In this document: positions 6,590 through 10,458 of the stretch, piece by piece | Layout of the letters: each line of letters starts with the position of its first letter | How positions within the stretch are numbered: the first letter of the stretch is position 1 | From: a candidate division FCPU426 bacterium | Lineage (GTDB): Bacteria > Oederibacteriota > PGYV01 > Palsa-1178 | Length of the DNA stretch: 10,458 bases | Direction: 5' to 3' | Assembly: GCA_003167475.1 (NCBI GenBank) | Contig: PMTB01000202.1 | Coordinates: 1-10,458 of the forward strand | Notes under the pieces: model-generated | Databases searched by the model: none | What the model was told of the DNA's origin: nothing | Seen by the model: the letters and a program-made list of their open reading frames with translations, nothing else | Translations under genes and position numbers: made by a program

Positions 6590-8908
6590 TTATATATTCA
6601 CTTCCACCAAACACGTCTTCTGCGTCGACACCGGCACCACGGTCCCTATTATGGGTTTTCCGTCGACTTCTATTCCTTTTACACCGCGTTTCACCCTTAT
6701 CTCGTACTCGCAGCCGCGGTATGTCCTTTTTACCGTAAAGTCGGTCCATGCCGACGGCACGCGCGGCATAATGGATAGCCCGTCCAGGGTCGGCTTGATG
6801 CCGAGTATATACTGGGTCGCGGCCACATACATCCATGACGCCGTTCCTGTCAGCCAGGAGTTTGCACCCTCACCCACATTGAGGCCCTCGTTTGAAACTA
6901 TGGCCTGGCAAAAAACATACGGTTCGGTCTTTAATATCTCGGCCGAGTCATTCCCCTTAAGCGGCAGGATATTTTTATAGTATTCAAAGGCGATGTCCGG
7001 CCGGTTCATTACGCATTCCGCCACTATGGCCCAGGCATTGGCGTGCGCGAATATCCCGTTTTCTTTCCTTCCCGTATTATACCTGGATATGAGCCCGTAT
7101 GTCTGGTCGTATTTGTCAAAGGATGGCCAGAGTTTTTTAACGCCTTCGGGCGAGGCAAGATGTTCCCTTACGCTGTTCATGCTCATAAGCGACCGCTCAT
7201 AAGGAGCGGCGCCGGAAATGACGCTCCATACCTGGGAATTAAGGAATATTTTCGCTTTCTCGCTTTTCTGGGTCCCTATCACTTCGCTGCCGAAACCGCG
7301 CACGTACCAGTAGCCGTCCCAGCATTTGTCATTTATGACGGAAGTCATCTTGTCGGCGCGCTCGTTAAAGAGCTTCTCATCCGCCGGCTTCGACATTTTT
7401 TTCGACAGTTGGGATAGCAGCCTTAATGCGTAAACATACAACCCTGCCGTGACAACAGACTCGGGTTTCTCTGCTTCCATCCAAAGGTGCAGGGTGTCAT
7501 TCCAGTCCGCAGTGAGTATCAAAGGCAGGCCGTGCGCGCCTTTCATGCGTTCGGTATAATTTACCGCGTCCACAAGGTGCTGGTAAATGGGCGCTTTTTT
7601 CACGGAATCCGCGTAGCCGCATTCCTCCTTAAGCACGTCCATGTCCCCGGTCTCGGATATATACGCGTGCACCATCTGTATCAGCCATAGGTGGTCGTCG
7701 GAAAATCCCTTCAGGTCGCCCTTGCCGCCTGCCGGGAAGAACTGGTGGTACGTGTCGCCCGTTTCAAACTGACAGGTGGATATTATCCTGAATATCCTCT
7801 GCCTCGCGCGCTCGGGCATCTGCGAGTTTATCGCGAGCGTATCCTGGCACGAATCCCTGGTTCCCATGCCGCGGCCCTCCCCGTTCTCGTAAAAAGATAT
7901 GTAACGCGACCAGTCAAAAGTGGTCTTGCACTGGTACTGGTTCCATATATTGACCATGGAGTTGACAGCCGGGTCCGGCGTCTCTGCCGTGTACTTTGCG
8001 AGGTTCTCGTCCCAGTGGCTTTTTAGTTCCGCCAAAGCCTTGTCAACATTTTTCGGGTTCTTGTATTTTGTCATGGCTTTCTTTTCCGCGCCGAGGCCCT
8101 CGCCGTAACCGAGGACAAACACGACTTCTTTCTCTTCCTTAGCCTTCAAAGTCAGGTTCACGTTAAGCCCGCCGAAAGGCGCCCAGCCGACCGCGAGCGA
8201 ACCCGAGCACTTGCCGTTCTCAACAGCGATCGGGTTTGCCTCTCCCCTGTACGGGCCGACAAAATTCTGCCTTACCCCGTCAAAGGACGCGACTTTGGTG
8301 TTTGACCAAAAGTACGCGAAATTATGCTTGTGCATATTATAAAGCGTGAGGTGATACATGCAGTTATTCTTAAATTCCGTCTTCCCGATATTCAGGTTGT
8401 ACTGATAATCGGTCATATCGTTCAGGGCGTCCCAGAGGCAGAATTCAACGTACGTGAAAAGGCTGATCGAACGCGCCTTGTTCGTGTTATTCTTTACTTT
8501 TATCCTCCATATTTCATTCGCCTCCCCAACCGGCACAAAATACGTGGTCTCGGACTTGATGCCGGCGTATTCCGAACTGATCTTAGTGTACGAAAGGCCG
8601 TGCCTGCATTCATATTTATATTTCTTCAGGTCCTTGTTAGTTGGCTGCCATGTGGCTGACCAGTAATCCTTCGTTTTGTTGTCGCGCATGTAAATATACC
8701 TGCCCGGCCTGTCGGAGGGGACGTTATTATACCTGTAGCGCAGCAGCCTGTTGTGCGCGGCGTCCTTATAAAAGCTGTATCCGCCGGCCGTATTTGACAT
8801 GAGCCCGCAGTAAGAATCCACGCCGAGATAATTGATCCACGGAAGCGGTGTGTCCGGCCTTGTGATCACATATTCCCTGTTCGAGTCGTCGAAATATCCG
8901 TAGCGCAT
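6590..8908 (-). CDS. GH94 disaccharide phosphorylase, cellobiose-phosphorylase-like
   Basis: The 772-residue cytoplasmic protein (no signal peptide) belongs to glycoside hydrolase family 94, whose members split beta-glucosides with phosphate to give a sugar 1-phosphate. The N-terminal beta-sandwich domain begins MRYGYFDDSNREYVITRPD with PLPWINYLG (21-29), NTAGGYSFYKDA (39-50) and RYRYNNVPSD (57-66), as in cellobiose phosphorylases. The (alpha/alpha)6 barrel follows with GRGMGTRDSCQD (345-356), SDDHLWL (403-409) and the catalytic ADWND (467-471). Asp471, the second Asp of DWND, matches the general acid. His622 in FAHANAW and the Thr687-Gly688 pair fit the phosphate site. The length is a little under the roughly 800 typical of cellobiose phosphorylases, and some motifs differ (Thr350 where Phe is usual). 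The substrate is therefore probably cellobiose or another beta-linked disaccharide, not proven. AGGAGG lies 7 nt before the chosen ATG; another ATG four bases upstream is out of frame. Sugar ABC ATPase and barrel genes lie upstream. Confidence 0.93.
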   Translation of the reverse strand: MRYGYFDDSNREYVITRPDTPLPWINYLGVDSYCGLMSNTAGGYSFYKDAAHNRLLRYRYNNVPSDRPGRYIYMRDNKTKDYWSATWQPTNKDLKKYKYECRHGLSYTKISSEYAGIKSETTYFVPVGEANEIWRIKVKNNTNKARSISLFTYVEFCLWDALNDMTDYQYNLNIGKTEFKNNCMYHLTLYNMHKHNFAYFWSNTKVASFDGVRQNFVGPYRGEANPIAVENGKCSGSLAVGWAPFGGLNVNLTLKAKEEKEVVFVLGYGEGLGAEKKAMTKYKNPKNVDKALAELKSHWDENLAKYTAETPDPAVNSMVNIWNQYQCKTTFDWSRYISFYENGEGRGMGTRDSCQDTLAINSQMPERARQRIFRIISTCQFETGDTYHQFFPAGGKGDLKGFSDDHLWLIQMVHAYISETGDMDVLKEECGYADSVKKAPIYQHLVDAVNYTERMKGAHGLPLILTADWNDTLHLWMEAEKPESVVTAGLYVYALRLLSQLSKKMSKPADEKLFNERADKMTSVINDKCWDGYWYVRGFGSEVIGTQKSEKAKIFLNSQVWSVISGAAPYERSLMSMNSVREHLASPEGVKKLWPSFDKYDQTYGLISRYNTGRKENGIFAHANAWAIVAECVMNRPDIAFEYYKNILPLKGNDSAEILKTEPYVFCQAIVSNEGLNVGEGANSWLTGTASWMYVAATQYILGIKPTLDGLSIMPRVPSAWTDFTVKRTYRGCEYEIRVKRGVKGIEVDGKPIIGTVVPVSTQKTCLVEVNI

Positions 8909-9035
8909 TCATGAACCTCCTGTTTTAATAAGAAAAGATAGGAGAGATGCCTCTCTCCTATCTTTTAAAATATTCTGTATATGCTGCTTTCGTAATTTTT
9001 TATTTTAGCTGAAACTTTTTTCAGCCGTTTTATAA
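8909..9035. other. Intergenic region between the PorV-like gene and GH94 gene
   Basis: This 127-bp AT-rich stretch holds the strong hairpin at 8932-8967, a smaller hairpin (GCTGAAA 9008-9014 with TTTCAGC 9019-9025, loop 9015-9018) 10 bases after the PorV-like stop, and the AGGAGG of the GH94 gene (8916-8921). The smaller hairpin lacks a U run on the minus strand, so it is not a typical terminator. A weak promoter-like pair, TTACGA (8995-8990) and TATTTT (8972-8967) at 17-bp spacing, is visible but matches consensus poorly. Confidence 0.5.
8932..8967 (-). terminator. Strong hairpin ahead of GH94: terminator or leader structure
   Basis: A 14-bp perfect stem (8933-8946 with 8953-8966), extendable by one A-U pair, closes a TGCC loop. 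The arms read AAAAGATAGGAGAG and its exact complement. On the minus strand it is followed by UUUUCUUAUU, a weak U tract, then the GH94 ribosome-binding site 11 nt after the stem. It can end transcription from the ABC ATPase/barrel unit, act as a partial terminator lowering GH94 expression, or form a stabilising 5' leader. The A-rich arm also gives a U-ending hairpin on the plus strand, so it may stop both directions. Confidence 0.6.
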
Positions 9036-10061
9036 TTAAAATTTGCCGACAATAGAGAGGTACTGTACCGGCGTAAGTTCGTTATAAACATAAGCATAGT
9101 CAATGCCTATGAAATACCATCTGATCGACGCGCCCATGCTCCAGTCCATAGCCTGGGTTAAAGTGCCGCCCGCGTCCCCGTTGGGTATTCCGCCCCAGCT
9201 CTTGATGCCTCCGCGGATGCCGACCATGTTGACCCCGTTATTTTTCCACCATAATTCTCCGCCGGCGTGTACTATAAGCTGGTATTTCGTATCCAGGTCA
9301 ACCGCCGGGGTGAGCTCAAACGACCCCATCTCGATCTTGTACGCGATACCCGGCTTGAAATTCGGGTCCACTGTTTCTTTGCTTCCGGTGGTAACGCCCG
9401 CTATCGGGTCCCACGATATCTGGGTAAAAACATCCTGTATGTTCAATCCGAGCTGCAGCCCTTTCAATTCCTTTACAAACTCACCCGCTGCAAAGAACGC
9501 GCTTAAGTCAAAGCCTCCGCCCATGTAGTTTACGGTGGCATATGTTTCGCCGTTTACAAGCGCCGGGTAGTTGCCGAGCATTATTTTTCCTCCCAAGCCG
9601 AGCGAAAAACCTTTGGTTAAGGGATACGCGTAAGCCAGGTAGATCACGTTATCCGCATTTTCCGTGGACTGTTCAATAATGTTGCCTATCGAATCAGTAA
9701 GGGTTATGCCGCCTATCGCCTGCCTGAGCCAGCCAAGTCCGAACGCCCCGGCAACACCCGTATTATAAACGAGGTTGACGTAAGAGTACTTGGTATCCAG
9801 GTCGTTTATCTTCGTCAACTTGACCGAGGATACTTCAACACCCTGGATATTTGTCATGCCTGCCGCGTTCCAGTAGGAAGTGGAAGCGTCATCCGCGATA
9901 CCCGCGAATGTTCCGCCCATACCAAGCGGCCTTGCGCCGACGCCGATTGCCATGGATTCGCCGGCAAACTGAACGGTAGTCGAGGAAGCCGCAAAAACGC
10001 TCCCTGAAAAAGCAGCCGCTGCCGCGACCATTGTTAAAACTGCGAGCCTGATTGATTTCAT
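9036..10061 (-). CDS. PorV/PorQ-family (UPF0164-like) outer-membrane beta-barrel protein
   Basis: The 341-residue protein has a clear signal peptide (MKSIR, hydrophobic 6-22, cleavage likely after VFA at 24). The mature N-terminus has the family signature GVGARPLGMGGTFAGIADD (40-58) running into ASTSYWNAAGM (59-69), followed by alternating polar and aromatic/Gly-rich strands, and the chain ends SIVGKF. A C-terminal Phe is the usual outer-membrane insertion signal. The family is related to FadL-type barrels. In Bacteroidota, PorV shuttles type IX secretion substrates, but relatives in other phyla have no settled role, and no type IX genes are seen here. The ATG follows AGGAGGAG, which starts just after the stop codon of the sugar ABC ATPase; the 12-nt gap implies one transcript. 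A role in sugar passage or in organising the uptake apparatus is an inference from that neighbour. The hairpin at 8932-8967 lies downstream. Confidence 0.85.
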   Translation of the reverse strand: MKSIRLAVLTMVAAAAAFSGSVFAASSTTVQFAGESMAIGVGARPLGMGGTFAGIADDASTSYWNAAGMTNIQGVEVSSVKLTKINDLDTKYSYVNLVYNTGVAGAFGLGWLRQAIGGITLTDSIGNIIEQSTENADNVIYLAYAYPLTKGFSLGLGGKIMLGNYPALVNGETYATVNYMGGGFDLSAFFAAGEFVKELKGLQLGLNIQDVFTQISWDPIAGVTTGSKETVDPNFKPGIAYKIEMGSFELTPAVDLDTKYQLIVHAGGELWWKNNGVNMVGIRGGIKSWGGIPNGDAGGTLTQAMDWSMGASIRWYFIGIDYAYVYNELTPVQYLSIVGKF

Positions 10062-10074
10062 GAAACTCCTCCTT

Positions 10075-10458
10075 TTAAATTATAGCGGCTTCGGTCTTGG
10101 AATCAAAAAAGTGCGCCTTGTTCATGTCGAACACAAGCTCCACTTCCTGATTTACCTCGACTTCGGCGTCAGAATCCATCTTTGCGATAAACGGCGTCTT
10201 TCCGGTCGTTAAGTACACAAAACTTTCGCTTCCAAGGTGCTCCACTACCTCTACCGTCGCCGCTACCGTATTGTCAGCGCTCGCGTTCGGCGCGTATACC
10301 TTGTCATATATGTCCTCAGGCCTGATTCCCATGGTGATATCCCCTCCGGAGAGGCCCTTTAACTTGTCGGCCATCGCGTCGGGCAGGCGCACTTCAAAGT
10401 TCTCTTCGTTAAAGTACAGCCCTCCCTTTTTCGATTCAAGCGTGCCGTCTATGAAGTT
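10075..10458 (-). CDS. Sugar ABC transporter ATP-binding protein, MalK/UgpC/MsmX type (C-terminal part, cut by window edge)
   Basis: The last 127 codons are present and the reading frame is open to the right edge; the true start is outside. The first visible residues, NFIDGTLES, match the NF-(I/V)-x-G segment that follows the nucleotide-binding domain in MalK-like ATPases. ITMGIRPEDIYD is the hallmark LGIRPE(D/H)I of the TOBE/OB-fold regulatory domain, and VVEHLGSESFVYL is another conserved TOBE strand pair. These ATPases sit on the inner face of the cytoplasmic membrane and drive import of oligosaccharides or polyols; MsmX-type ones serve several transporters. Walker motifs lie beyond the window and cannot be checked. 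A GTG at 10392 in this frame is an internal Val codon, not a start. The TAA stop is immediately followed by the ribosome-binding site of the barrel gene. Confidence 0.9.
   Translation of the reverse strand, partial: NFIDGTLESKKGGLYFNEENFEVRLPDAMADKLKGLSGGDITMGIRPEDIYDKVYAPNASADNTVAATVEVVEHLGSESFVYLTTGKTPFIAKMDSDAEVEVNQEVELVFDMNKAHFFDSKTEAAII

Noticed and set aside
7043..7417. Plus-strand ORF opposite the GH94 gene, and similar plus-strand ORFs opposite mutS, the TPR genes and the barrel gene
   Set aside because: All lie inside strongly supported minus-strand genes, have no ribosome-binding site of note and no recognisable motifs; they are antisense shadows.
9008..9025. Small hairpin after the PorV-like stop as a terminator
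   Set aside because: The stem is only 7 bp and is followed by A-rich, not U-rich, sequence on the minus strand.

Overview
Every gene I can support lies on the minus strand, so transcription runs from high to low coordinates. The window holds nine protein genes, one of them cut by the right edge. I see no rRNA, tRNA, CRISPR array, insertion sequence or phage gene. The organism looks like a diderm (outer-membrane) bacterium. It has a signal-peptide-bearing PorV/PorQ-type beta-barrel ending in Phe and two exported TPR proteins. Base composition is roughly balanced by eye, and ATA and AGG codons are freely used. The mix of PorV/PorQ-like barrel, SemiSWEET, GH94 phosphorylase and exported TPR proteins suggests an uncultured phylum of the Elusimicrobiota, Goldbacteria or Omnitrophota kind, but this is a low-confidence guess.

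Layout in the direction of transcription. (1) 10458-9036: the end of a MalK/UgpC/MsmX-type sugar ABC transporter ATPase (TOBE region), followed after a 12-nt gap by a PorV/PorQ-like outer-membrane protein. (2) 9035-8909: an intergenic region with a 15-bp perfect hairpin just ahead of the next gene. (3) 8908-6590: a GH94 phosphorylase resembling cellobiose phosphorylase. (4) 6566-4303: a self-contained unit with a TTGACA-type promoter, two secreted TPR proteins and a strong intrinsic terminator. (5) 4293-4095: a palindromic repeat with 15-bp perfect inverted ends, filling the gap before mutS. (6) 4054-1159: mutS and a translationally close SemiSWEET sugar transporter. (7) 1144-22: a near-consensus promoter, ribH, nusB and a strong terminator.

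The genes form two themes. One is sugar handling: the ABC ATPase energises uptake, the barrel may provide outer-membrane passage, the GH94 enzyme would split an imported disaccharide by phosphorolysis, and a SemiSWEET further along could move mono- or disaccharides by facilitated diffusion. The other is housekeeping: mismatch repair, riboflavin synthesis and transcription antitermination, with the classical ribH-nusB pairing. I found no clear new defence or mobile system. The best leads are the palindromic repeat, the barrel linked to the sugar ATPase, the atypical GH94 motifs and the orphan exported TPR pair.
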